Shown piece by piece: positions 1 to 10,310 of a stretch of 64,000 nt of DNA; the first letter of the stretch is position 1; each line of letters opens with the position of its first letter. The position numbers and the translations under genes were made by a program. Under the pieces are notes generated by a model. That model ran no database searches. It saw only the letters and a list, made by a program, of their open reading frames with translations, and was not told where the DNA came from. Source of the stretch: Buxus sempervirens (lineage: Eukaryota > Streptophyta > Magnoliopsida > Buxales > Buxaceae); NCBI GenBank assembly GCA_947561395.2, contig OX387186.1, positions 41,311,220-41,375,219 of the forward strand, given 5' to 3'.

Positions 1-364
1 CATGCAAGGGCTCTTTTCAATGTTTAGAGAGACTTGGGTAATATTGGATTTCTTGATAAATGGCCAACTCCTCTTCACCAAGCTCTCATATAGGCAAAAC
101 TTGTTGAATTTGGTTTTGCACATGCACACAAACACAATTGGAAATTTGGTTGAGTTGTTGTGTAATTATTTGGGAGTTTTGAAGTTAAATTTGATCAAAT
201 CTGATTTTTAGAGCAAAATGGTTCTCAAAATAGGTCAAAATTTGAGTTTTCAAGAGTTTATACTTGATTTATAGTTGTTGGTATGTCTTGCAAGTTTTTA
301 CATATGTTTGAAGTGTTTTTGGTTGAAAAGAGATGAGTTTTCTTGCTGAAATCTGGAAATTTTT

Positions 365-620
365 TCTGAACTTTTGATGAACGTTCGAACGGCCTATCGA
401 ACGTTGAACAAACGTTGATTTTTTCCTCCCCGTTCAGCGAATGCGTGTCGAACGTTGGTTTTAAAACAAATTTCTTGTTTAACGTTCGCCCCGTGTTCGC
501 CAAACGTTCGAACGTTCAATTAAAAATCGGTTTTTAAAAAAAAAGGTCGCGTGCGAAAAAGGCATTAGGGTTTTTGAGCGTTCGAAACGTTAGTCGTTCG
601 AACGTCTGGCGATTTTAGGG
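365..620 (+). promoter_or_regulatory. Cluster of CGTTCGAAC-type palindromic motifs before the SIRE extra ORF
   Basis: At least ten occurrences of CGTTCG, GTTCGAAC or AACGTTCGAACG-like words lie between 380 and 606. Another pair (CCGTTCGAACGG) lies at 931-956 inside the predicted leader intron. The same words dominate the LTR at 2872-3242. The cluster lies just upstream of a predicted splice donor (CCAAG|GTAAG near 677), so it is placed where the promoter of a separately transcribed leader exon would be. No clear TATA box was located. A promoter role is inferred from position and from the match to the LTR. Confidence 0.5.
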
Positions 621-1122
621 ATTTCGTGCTTTTGTGTCTTCTCTCTTCGATTCGTGCCTTAATCTCGTGATCCAAGGTAAGATTTTTAGTTTTTGTTCAT
701 TATTTGTTGTTTTTATCTACATGTTCATCTTCGGCTAGGTTTTTCTAGGATTTTCATGTTAAAACTTTGATTTTTTCGTGGTTTATGGTTTATCCTTGTT
801 CAAATCAGTTTTAAAAGGTTGTATTTATGTTTTATTGTTGATTTCGAGTCATTATTTGGCAATTTTTGTTGAAGTTAACGATTTCACAAAAAATCCCCAA
901 ATCTGGGTTCGTGAGTCTTCAATGTTTGCCAACCGTTCGAACGGTGATCGAACGGTTTGAATTTTTTTTTGCTTTGAAACATTTTTTTCTCTCATGCATT
1001 TTTTTTTCTTAGCATATAGTTTCATTCCTTTTTATTCCATGTTACCTTATACTAACATGTGCTTATTGTGTTGTTTTCTTTTATTTTTTTTTCTTCTTTT
1101 TCTTTGTTCTATTCCTTCCTAG

Positions 1123-2265
1123 ATGCCTAGGAAGAAATCTCTGGGTACCAAAACTTCAAATAAGAAACCTAGGTATGATGAGTCATTGTTTATTGACAAG
1201 AAAGCTGGTAAAAACTTTGAAGAGTATTTCTGTGATCGGTCGGTCATCCTAGAAAGAGAGGTTAAGTTTACTACCCTTCCGGATGAGGTTACAGATTGCT
1301 TTAAAGATAGGGGTTGGGATTCAATGTTTGCAAATTTTATCCTTCCGTCTGTAGAGCTTGTTAGAGAATTCTACTCCAACATCCATGATATTGATTTTGA
1401 AAATTCAGAATTCTCTACTTTTCTTCGTGGTACTCATTTTCGTGTTGGCCCTGATGTTATTGCTTCGACATTTGGTCTTCCTAGGGTCCCGAAACCTCAA
1501 TTTCCTTACCCTCCTCCCACACCTGATTTTCAAAATGAGGTTGTGGATACTCTTCTTCATCTTGGACGAGGAAATTGGGTTTTTAGGGGTGGTGCATTAT
1601 CTGTGAAAAATTTTACGGCTGAAACCATTGTGACTTTTCGTATTCAAAGTCACAATTTGTTTCCCGTAGCCCATAAATCATCCGTTCCTTTTGATAAATG
1701 CTTGTTTTTATATGCCTTGAAGAAGAAACATTCCATTGACTTGCCTTCAGTTATTTGCTCCAAAATGATTGATATCTTCTTAAATTCAAAGAAGACGTAT
1801 GGTCTTCCTTACGGGTGCTTAATTGCCCGTCTTATTCGTGCCTTGAATGTTGCTTTCCCCCCCTTAGAGCTGTGTAAGGCTTCAAATCCTATCACTGAAT
1901 CCACTCTTAAGCAGAGTCGTGCCCATTTGTCTACCACTCAGGCTCCCAATCCAGATGATCCTGCTGAGGAACACCCTCCTGCTTCTTTGCATGAGGAACT
2001 AGTGTCCCTCAGAGCGCAAAACTCCGAGATTCTCTCTTACTTGCAGAGGCATCATAAGGACGTGGTTCTTCGGTTTGAGCGCCTGGAACTTAAGCAATCT
2101 TCGTTGCAATCTTCGTTTGGCAAGCTCGAATCTGCTCTTGAAGATTATTTTCGTCAAGAGGATGTGGAGGACGAAGAGGATGATGAAGCTCATGCTCCTG
2201 AGGCTCCCGGTTCGAGTGGAGGTGGTGGCAGTGGAGTAGGTGATGGTGCTGGGCCATCTAGTTAG
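1123..2265 (+). CDS. Extra ORF of SIRE element, putative plant transposon protein (PF20167-like)
   Basis: Intact 380-residue ORF. Residues 1-25 are basic (PRKKS, NKKPRYD). About 30-260 form one globular region that resembles the plant transposon protein family found as an extra ORF in plant retroelements, including the 'RGTHFRVGPDVIASTFGLP' stretch. Residues 285-345 are a predicted coiled coil, followed by an acidic run (EDVEDEEDDEAHAPE) and a Gly/Ser tail. The ATG directly follows a splice acceptor (CTTCCTAG|ATG) that pairs with a donor near 677, so a leader intron of about 450 bp is likely. There are no catalytic motifs, signal peptide or membrane segment. It takes the place of the env-like ORF of SIRE elements but does not look like a membrane glycoprotein. 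Function unknown; the family call is from sequence feel and would need a profile search. Confidence 0.7.
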   Translation: MPRKKSLGTKTSNKKPRYDESLFIDKKAGKNFEEYFCDRSVILEREVKFTTLPDEVTDCFKDRGWDSMFANFILPSVELVREFYSNIHDIDFENSEFSTFLRGTHFRVGPDVIASTFGLPRVPKPQFPYPPPTPDFQNEVVDTLLHLGRGNWVFRGGALSVKNFTAETIVTFRIQSHNLFPVAHKSSVPFDKCLFLYALKKKHSIDLPSVICSKMIDIFLNSKKTYGLPYGCLIARLIRALNVAFPPLELCKASNPITESTLKQSRAHLSTTQAPNPDDPAEEHPPASLHEELVSLRAQNSEILSYLQRHHKDVVLRFERLELKQSSLQSSFGKLESALEDYFRQEDVEDEEDDEAHAPEAPGSSGGGGSGVGDGAGPSS

Positions 2266-2293
2266 TGGGGTGATCCCTTTGTCTTCTTGTGAC

Positions 2294-2308
2294 AAAAAGG
2301 GGGAGAAG
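2294..2308 (+). other. Internal polypurine tract after the extra ORF
   Basis: AAAAAGGGGGAGAAG follows the stop of the extra ORF by about 30 bp. It is nearly the same as the LTR-adjacent tract at 2720-2729. Such extra tracts are known in SIRE-lineage elements and could act as additional plus-strand primer sites. Confidence 0.6.
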
Positions 2309-2719
2309 TTAGTCTTAGTTGTAATGGTGCAAAATTTGAATGGATGTTATTTTTGTATTGAACATGGCTCATGGATGGTATTTTTTGTTGTTGTTCATCA
2401 ATGAATGTATATTGTGTTGAACTTTTGTTGGTGGTCCATGAATGTTCAAATGTAGATAGTATAAAGTAAATGAATGAGAAGTCAGTACATTTGATCATTG
2501 TGAGCTCATTATATTACTTGTGCTTGGATATTTCTATTTCCCTTGCTTTTCACTTGGTATTTTCTATTTTTTTATGTTTCAGGAACAGGTGAAATTGAAT
2601 GGGTTAATAGGTTTAGGGGGAGGTCATGTCAAATTTTTTTTATTTTTTTCTTGTTCAATGTGTTGCTTGGTGGTTCACAACAATTGAATAAGTCTTGTTA
2701 ATTTTGTCACGGAATAGCC

Positions 2720-2729
2720 AAAGGGGGAG
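2720..2729 (+). other. Polypurine tract next to the 3' LTR
   Basis: AAAGGGGGAG lies 2 bp before the LTR start (TGTAAGG at 2732). This is the expected position for the plus-strand primer in reverse transcription of an LTR element. Confidence 0.75.
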
Positions 2730-2731
2730 TT

Positions 2732-3920
2732 TGTAAGGTTTATTTTGTTTTGGCTGTATTCCGAGTCAAAAAGGTCTTAAAAATATTGTCAATGTATTTG
2801 GGATAGGTTAGAGGTATTGCGGTTCAAACGGGGTTTTGATCGGAGTCAAATTGAAATTGTTACGACCAACGTTCGCTGAACGTTCGCCGAACGTTCGACC
2901 GGTGACGACATACAGAGAAACCCGAGAGCAGCGTGAGCTGAGCGTTCGCTGAACGTTCGACCGGTGACGACACACAGAGAAACCCGAGAGCAGCGTTCGC
3001 TGAACGTTCGACCGGTGACGACACACAGAGAAACCCGAGAGCAGCGTGAGCTGAATGTTCGACCGGTGGTGTTTCTCAGAGAATCTGGAGAGCAGCGTTT
3101 GATGTCCGTTCGACCGATGAAGTTCCACAGAGAAACCCGAGAGCAGCGTTCGCCTCTCGTTTTCTGTCCGTTCGAACGAGAAGAAGAAAAGTGAGTTTTA
3201 TATCGAACGTTCGAGCCGCGTTCGCTAAACGTTCGAACGTTCGTAAACAAATTTCTTTTATAGAAATCCAATCTTTTCTGATTTGTTTCCTTTTCGTTCC
3301 CTTCCTTCTCCTAACCTATTTAAGGAGTGTCTAGCCTATGTTGAGGGTTACCCAATACGTTTTTGAGAACCCTAAAACGTGTGCAAGAGAGAGAGACCTT
3401 CTTCCTCTTTCCTCTTCTTCTTTGAGCCATCAAAACCAGTCTTCTTCTTTTCTTTTCTACCTTGGAGTTCCGGGTTGAAGAGTTTGCTCGTGGGAGTTCC
3501 TACGGTTGCTGAGCGAGTTCGTTCGGCACATCACTAAGGAGATATTCAGAGTTCTGAATCGTTGCAAGGATGCAAATCTGAAGAGTTCTTCAGATATTTA
3601 CATTGTGAGTCAGAGTCATTGTTGGGTCGTCTGAACCACTATTGTAAGTCTTCTTCTTATAGTGATTTCCAGAGGTGGCACCTCGTAGCCCGGAGGGTTT
3701 TTCTCTTTGAGAGTTCTCTTAGAGTTTTCCCTTCGTCACCAAATTGCTTGTGTTGTCTCTTCTTTATTTTGCAATTGTGTGTGATGAATTGATATTTGTT
3801 CAGACTTGTGCATGCCAATTAATTAAGAACTTGTTTTTAATTGATTGATATTTTATTCCGCAATCGGCTTCACCTATTCACCCCCCTCTAGGTGATTTAG
3901 AGTCTAAACTGTGTTTTTCA
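2732..3920 (+). repeat. 3' LTR of the SIRE-type Copia element
   Basis: It starts TGTAAGG after the polypurine tract and ends TTTTTCA, directly against ankyrin exon sequence. The U3 holds a 51-bp tandem repeat array of CGTTCGACC-type motifs (2889-3180). A TATA-like CCTATTTAAGG lies near 3314-3324. The segment CACCTATTCACCCCCCTCTAGG near the 3' end is a common plant Copia LTR signature. The right boundary was set where the PGG coding sequence resumes (Phe-Leu-Lys-Thr-Asn codons on the minus strand). The matching target duplicate is left of the window. Confidence 0.75.
2872..3242 (+). repeat. 51-bp tandem repeat array with CGTTCGACCGGT motifs in LTR U3
   Basis: Units beginning G(A/T)(A/C)CGTTCGACC or a close variant start at 2889, 2951, 3002, 3053, 3104 and 3166. 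Three spacings are 51 bp and two are 62 bp (51 plus 11). Each unit contains CAGAGAAACCCGAGAGCAGCG after the motif. Copies 4-6 are diverged. The array is about 70-430 bp upstream of the TATA-like box, where enhancers of LTR promoters normally sit. Confidence 0.8.
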
Positions 3921-6900
3921 AGTTGGTCTTCAAGAAAATTGGAATGCCTGTATCATTATTGTTGCCACCTGGGACAGCAAATGCTACTCCAAACACCACT
4001 GTTGCAATTAGAGTTGCCACAAGCATGCATGATGTCGAAGTGTTCCTCATCCATTTCTCACCTTCTTTCAGTAAGTCTTTGTGCTGTTCGGTAAATAAAT
4101 CTTGAGGTGTTTTACCAATTGAATTTTCCATTTTTATATATGATGGTGGCACGATCTTTTCCACCTCCTGCAATACACAGTAGGTAAAATTAGAAAAAAG
4201 TGAGGTGAGACCTTTATCTATGAATAATCCTTAACTAAAAAAATCTCATCATACAAAATGATTATACCATTTATATTTTATCTAAATATTCATAGTTAGA
4301 ATATGTGTTTTCCTGATATTTCATTAATTTGGGAGAAATAAATTGTAGAATATGGTTGAATGAGTTGAAATACCAACCTTGAACCAAAGTAATTCTTGTT
4401 GCATTTGTAAAGCTGCTCCTGATACCGTTTTTAGTTGTCTTGGTGGTAGCGTTGCAGCTAAATGTAACATGTTGTTATGATTATCATCTTTATAAGAAGC
4501 TATCAGATCTTTAATTGCACCTATCTTGTATATGAGACTAAATACTTTTTCTTGACGATGTGCAACTGCGACATGGAATATACTTTGCTTATTTTTATCA
4601 ACTCTCCAAACGAGATCAGGATAGTGCTTGATCAGCACAGTAATAAATCCAATATTGTCCAACTCTGCAGCGACAAATAATACTCTTGAAGGCTCTCTAA
4701 TTAAGTCTGAAACATCCTTGTCATCTAATTTAATAATTTGTTTCCAAACATTTTCCACAAGTTCATGAGCCTTCATTTTCATCCACATTTTATTGTTGGA
4801 GAATTTGATACCTGCAACCCATAAAAAACTTGAGTCAAACTTTATTTGTAAAATCATTTTGGTAGTATTTAAACAAATATTCAACTAAAAAATGAATAAA
4901 TTTTCAGTTGCATACCTAGTTGTTGCTTACATTATTGTTGCTAAAATTTAAATGAATTAAATTGTTGACCAAGCTAATTCCATCTAAGATTGAATTTTTT
5001 AAAGCATGCTAAAGGAAGAAATCAAAGAATATAGCCAAAAGTTGAATTGTAGTATGGTTTGCTACTAGGATGATGCTTAGATCTTGAAATTTCCTTATGG
5101 GCTATATGACATGGAATTTAAATTGTTAAAAAATGCAAAGACTTTTTGTTGTGAGTAATGACAAGATATATTAAATATTAAGGAAGAAGAATATAGTTAC
5201 AATATCCATAGGATTATATTTAATCATACAAATTAAATCAACATAGACGAGACTTTACAAAATGAAATGCTCACTTTGTTCCTATTAGTACAATCAGTAA
5301 TGGAACCCTTTGATGTCTCCCTATTTATCCTCAGTACTGCAAGGCCTTGTACTTATTGTACTGGAGGAAAGTATGTGCTATGCGTGTGTTGAAGTTGGAA
5401 AACCAAAATTTTAATTTTCTCTTAATTACCTAGAAATTAATTTTATTATAAATTTTGAAACTAAGTGTACTAAATATTAACAAAACGAAATATTATTATA
5501 TGAAGATTAAGAATTTAAGATGGCTAAAGAAGTGATTATCTATTTATTAAAAATTAAAAATAATGATCTCTTTGTAAGATGGTTGATCTCTATGTAATAA
5601 TTAACTGTTCACATAATTCTGATATATGAGAATTTTATTTGATATAAGAAACTAATAGGATTTACATTGGATAGTTTTAACTAATTAGGAGAACGTGGTT
5701 CTTTGGGATAAGGATGTCTTTAACAAAATTTCTATCTTCAACATAAAACTCAATTTAGAAAAAGCCAATGGGCTCTTTGGACAGGGAATGTCAGGTTCGG
5801 ATATTGTGAATTCCCTTTAATAATAGTATAGATGAATTTTATCTATTTGGTTATGCTGCTGTCTGTGTAATCATGCATAAAACAGCCAAATCCGAGTAAT
5901 TTGATTGCTATGGTAGTGTTTAAGTTGACTCACTTATATCCTTTACCCCCACCATTCACTAAATAATATCAACTAATCGGTTGTTCTTCTTGTGTTCATA
6001 TTCAAGAAACAATAATCTGAAAATTGAATCTAACTAGGTATAAGATCAAATATTGAAATCTTTTAGGACTAGAAATTAAAAGACTAAAACGGGCACATGT
6101 CAAGATCCATCGAGCTGAATCATTAGAAGTAAATGTTTAAAATCTAAATGAAATTCATAACATTGAAGAATGAGTGCCATGTTGCTCTCACTCAAATGTG
6201 ACCCCATAAATCTGAATCAAGTACTAAATCAAGATAATTCTTTGAATAATAGTGTTATCCAAATTTTTTATTGCTTTTGTAAAGTAGTGGTGTATAAAAT
6301 AGAATTCTCCAATTTTAATCTATGAATGGGAAAAAAATTCCCCTTTGCAAGACACAAAAATGATAAGTGTTGAAGCCCTTTATTTAGTATAAATGTTGAA
6401 AACAAAATGTTTTAAGTTCCTTAATTGTTGGTTGTCTCGACTTGAACTCACATCCTACTGTTGTTAGATGTCTCTGCAATGAATACTTTGTGGATGGGGA
6501 GGGAAGACAAGTCCTACTGTAATGGTTACAATATTTATATATACTGATAAGTATTACTATTTATATTATTTTTTTTATAAGTATTACTATTTGTTAATGT
6601 GTTTATCTTGTAATCATTCCATTACCTGTAGGTTGTGCTGCATAGACATACATAATTTGAAGGCATAATAAAGTTCAGAAAGGTTGGATAGACGAACCCA
6701 AGTTGATGCTTCTTCTCCAGACTTGTAGCTCACTTGGACTGGCAAATGCTCCTGGCATTTGAGCCAACACATGTAAGGCTGTCTCCCCTTTCCCTGTTTT
6801 CCTTCTCCCATCTTGAGCCATATCCCCTTTCTCATATCGAGCAATTGCCAATTCCGGGTGTCTATCTAACATTTTAATGGCTACATCTACACAGCACAAT

Positions 6901-9613
6901 GAGTTGCATTTAAAACTGCATCCATGGGCTCTTATTTTTGGCAATAGAAGTGTTAATGGTTAGAATGATCTCTACCAAATAAATTGCTGTTGATGGTAGC
7001 AATGAGTATTGCAATGCGATCCTCCAGTGTAAGGTCTTCACTTTTTGTCATATCATAGATATACTGCACCATATTCCTGTGCCCAAACAAGGCAGCCATA
7101 TAGAGTGGTGTTACTCCTTTACTACCCCGTATATTTGGCAGGTTTTTATTCTTCTTCACCATCGCCTCAGCAATCTTTGTACTTTTTGATGCCACAGCAA
7201 AGCAGAAGGCTGTGTTCCCATCATTGTTCTGTAATGCCAAGTCATCTGAATCCATCCATTTGACAAGCTCCTCCACAAACTTTGTCTGTCTTGCAGCAGC
7301 AGCAATGTGAAGAGCAGTCTCATGTCCTCGTGCAATTCTCTCACGAACTATGGAAGGACGCTTTGCAATGATATCTTTTGCAATTTTCCAGTCACCTTTG
7401 ATGGCAGCATGATATAATGGCACACAAAAGTTGATGTACACTTCTTTTATCTCCTCTGTAAGGCATCAGGCATTAGCACGTGTAGTACAAAACAAACAAA
7501 TAATGCTAGAACTATAGTATGGTAAGGTGCTCTACCTGAAAATTTGCATACGAGTGGATTACTTCTGCATTGGCAATTTGCACAAGGATAGGACTAATTT
7601 TAGCATTCCGAGGACACACCCATTGTTTGTTTAGGAGTAATAAAAGGAAGAAAATTGGTGTTTATTCCTGAGAGCATAGAATATCTTTAGCTTTGTCTAT
7701 CAGGAAAAGGTGGACCACAGTCATGACAAAATATCTTCTATGGGATATTCATCTGTAGGAAGACGAAATCTCCTTTTTCGTTTTTTTGGGTAGGATGTAC
7801 GAAGATAAAATCACTCCATTAAGGACTGCATCTTATCTCTATATGATAGAGAAACTAGGAACATTCAAGATTGGGTGATTAATTGGAAATAGAAAACTCT
7901 GTTTGGCACACTTGTCAATGAAGACATTTCTTATACATAAATTCACATGTCACTTCCTGGAGTTACTCTTTCAAATTAATGGGTTAAAGTTATTCACTAG
8001 CTTGCCTTTGCAATGATCTTGAGCTTTCTATCATTTACTAAATTATACCAGTTATCGAGTAGACTTGTTAACTTGTTGGTTACAAATTTTATTTATTAAT
8101 TCCATGCTTCTGATAAAGTTTGTAACTACTTGATTACGAACTTGTTGGTACTTTCCCCTTTAATGACTGGTGCTCTGTTGTCTCTGGTATGAATTTTGAA
8201 ATATGGTGTGGAACAAAATTTCCGATAGCAAAAAGAGCCGATGGATTATATGAGTCCGAAAGAAGATCCAAAAAGCATTAGCTAGTAGAATCTAAACCTT
8301 GATCTGGGGTTTTGTGGCCACAATTTGTCTTACACCATTGGCTTTCCAGATAGAAATAAAAAATAACAAAACAAGAAACAAAAAGGAACAAACTACTTTT
8401 AACACAGTGGTTGGTAAAATATTTCTCTTTGCATCTTGTCTCATTGTCATGATTATGCAGTTTTCAAATTCCGTCCATAGAAATGACACATTCTTCTCGT
8501 AATTCTTTGCTATAGTCATTGCATGAATATGTAACTTCTTTATCTGTATATCATGTTTATTAATTTTTGCTTTGGTTTTTTTGGGATATTTTTTTTTTTT
8601 TCGTTACATTTATATCTCTTATAATTAGTCTTTCTGATAGGCTGTGCTTGGTTTCTTAAATTCTTAGACGTGTGGGAATGTGGATTTCCAGTTAGTTTAG
8701 ACAATTAAAAATTTTGCATCTTTCATTTTTTTGGATAACTCTAGGGAGTACCTACATAAACCTTATGACATTTAATTTGAGTATGATATTTGCATTTGGA
8801 GTTTTATCTTGAAGTACTCTTTTGTATGAGATCTCTTAATGGGCTAGAGCAATTTGGGGAGTACTTGTTAACAATGTTTACCAGGGTTGTAAGATGGGAT
8901 AATTCCTATTTAGTTCGTAAATTAAAAACTGACCGACTAAACAAATGCAGTAAAAAGGATAAGAAAAAAAAAAAATTTTTCAACTGCCTTGACATTGCAT
9001 GTTCAAGTCAATTTGGCAAAATTTTTTGTCTAATAAGAGATGATGTGATTGACACAGGCCTAGGCAGGAGAAGAAAGCAATTAATTAAAAAGCATTTTGA
9101 CTTACCTGAAAGCAGATTCTCTTGAGGTCGGGTCCGTGGAGAACTCAAAATATCAATAATTACATATGGATCCTGTAATTGTGTCGTACTTTGCAAGATT
9201 GATGGATCGGCAGTAAGTTGCTCATCACCAGGGGAGGTGCCAACTACCCGAGAATTCATAAGCACAGTTCCAGTCTTCTTTGAGACTTGCATGCCTTTTT
9301 GTGGTGCAGTTGGTGGCTTAAAGGGATGAACACTATTTGGCTCATGAATTCCATGTGGGGCAGCCATAACCACCATTCTTGCTTCTTGTCCCAGTACTTG
9401 GATACCATCTTGTGATGCATTGATATTGGCTCCTGCAGCTCCTTCAAAACTGGAAGATTCAGCGACTGGGTTAGGGGAAGTAGCCGCGGTGTCACCGGGA
9501 AGGTACTCCTCGGTTTCTGCCCCTTTCGTGATTTCTGGAGTTATATCAGCAGGATAGCATGATGCAATGGAAGGAACTCTATGCACAGGACGACGTTTAA
9601 ACCAAGTTCTCAT
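3921..9613 (-). pseudogene. Ankyrin-repeat/PGG-domain gene (ACD6/ITN1-like), disrupted
   Basis: Proteins of this family are membrane-anchored ankyrin proteins implicated in defence and salt responses. Model on the minus strand: exon 1 9613-9106 (ATG, low-complexity N-terminus; donor TTTCAG|GTAAG); exon 2 7455-6976 and 6886-6626 (ankyrin repeats with PLYHAAIKGDW, HETALHIAA, GVTPLYMAALFGH, GETALHVLAQMPGAF); exon 3 4770-4378 (HELVENVWKQ..., IFHVAVAHRQEKVF, NNMLHLAA); exon 4 4167-3921 (GEKWMRNTSTSCMLVATLIATVVFGVAF then the PGG motif). Exon phases agree for exon 1-2, 2-3 and 3-4. Exon 4 stops after the PGG motif (PGGNNNDTGIPIFLKTN) at the SIRE LTR, so later membrane helices are lost. A frame change is also needed between about 6675 and 6730. 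The introns (4378-4168, 6625-4771, 9105-7456) show nothing else I recognise. Confidence 0.8.
6887..6975 (-). other. Probable 89-bp intron within the ankyrin exon
   Basis: On the minus strand the coding sequence reads ...INSNLF then G|GTAGAG, and resumes after GTGTAG|ATGTAGCC. Removing 6975-6887 restores NLF-D-VAIKMLDRHPELAIAR, a normal ankyrin stretch of this family. Left in, it introduces a stop at 6953. GT-AG borders support a small intron; a decayed insertion is the alternative. Confidence 0.55.
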
Positions 9614-9998
9614 CTTAATTCAGTGATTGATCACCACAAACCCTGTTGTCTTGGTTTGGTTCAAAAACTGAAAATCATGGAATCAGATCAGAAAAGGAAA
9701 AAAGAAAAAACGAAAAAAAGGAGAAACAAGATGCAGATCTTCTTCAATTGAGAAGTCCATGAAAAGGCAGTAATAAGAACAAGTTTTGACACTTTTGTTC
9801 CATGGAATTACCATTGTTGTAAAACCTGGTCATTTATTAAAGACTAACTTGCTTTCAAATTTTACTTTCGGCATTATAGAAGAACCTAAACGCTAATGCT
9901 TCCATTTAACGCCAAAATGGATCTCTCTTTCTATCTATTCTGTACACTTTATATGGGGATTGGGCCTCTCTGTACATTTTGTCTCTCTTTTTAAGCCC

Positions 9999-10310
9999 TT
10001 ATTTTTTGCCTGACCTATGGCAGGATAGTATGATTTGATGGAAGGAACTCGCCGCAGATCGACGTCTCACCGCAGTAACCCCCATATTTGCATGTTGTTC
10101 CAACACTCCCATACTATTATGTGGTGCAGTGCCATATACTGCTGTGGCTCTTTCAGTAATGGTTAATTTAGGGACTGGAGAAAGCAGAGCAACAGTGGGA
10201 TCAAGAGTGTACTTGTCATCTGGCCCAGTGCTAAAAGTTTCCATGGCAGGACAGCATGATTCGATAGAAGGACTCTAGCCACAGGTCGACGTCTCATCCG
10301 AGTTTCCATT
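9999..10310 (-). pseudogene. Repeated copies of the ankyrin gene first-exon motif
   Basis: The start of exon 1 (an RRP-V-RVPSIASCYPA-like stretch, 9613-9540) recurs twice upstream on the same strand: near 10078-10022 (RRRSAASSFHQIILSC) and near 10310-10240 (ATGAGACGTCGACCTGTGGC, then a diverged tail). The nucleotide core, AGGAC(G/T)CT...GTCGACGTCTCA on the + strand, is shared. The segment 10244-10079 encodes METFSTGPDDKY..., unrelated to the ankyrin domain. This looks like tandem duplication of a promoter/first-exon unit, possibly alternative first exons. Neither copy has an intact reading frame into the known exon 2. Confidence 0.45.

Larger units (their letters stand above)
1..3920 (+). mobile_element. 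SIRE-type Ty1/copia retrotransposon, 3' part
   Basis: This is the downstream part of a Copia element; its gag-pol and 5' LTR lie left of the window. Seen: an extra ORF downstream of where pol would be (1123-2265), two polypurine tracts of the AAAGGGGGAG type (2294-2308 and 2720-2729), and a 1.19-kb LTR starting TGTAAGG right after the second tract. The 3' end of the LTR has the run CACCTATTCACCCCCCTCTAGGTGA split around 3873-3896, which is typical of plant Copia LTRs. An extra third ORF and repeated polypurine tracts are known traits of the SIRE/Maximus lineage. The element sits in the last exon of the ankyrin gene on the opposite strand. Lineage assignment is inference because RT is not visible. 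Confidence 0.8.

Noticed and set aside
1123-2265. Envelope-like protein
   Set aside because: The position matches the env-like ORF of SIRE elements, but there is no signal peptide, fusion peptide or membrane anchor.
2846-3271. 141-residue minus-strand ORF of repeated SRVSLCVVTGRT
   Set aside because: Shadow of the 51-bp LTR tandem repeat.
7534-7620. Possible extra ankyrin-gene exon (PILVQIANAEVIHSYANFQ with donor TTTCAG|GTAGAG)
   Set aside because: Its phase-0 donor does not fit the phase needed by exon 2, while exon 1 at 9106 fits exactly; it may be an alternative exon but is not supported.
8292-8519. 75-residue minus-strand ORF with a hydrophobic C-terminus
   Set aside because: Lies in an intron of the ankyrin gene, has no splice context or recognisable domain, and overlaps an equally long + strand ORF.
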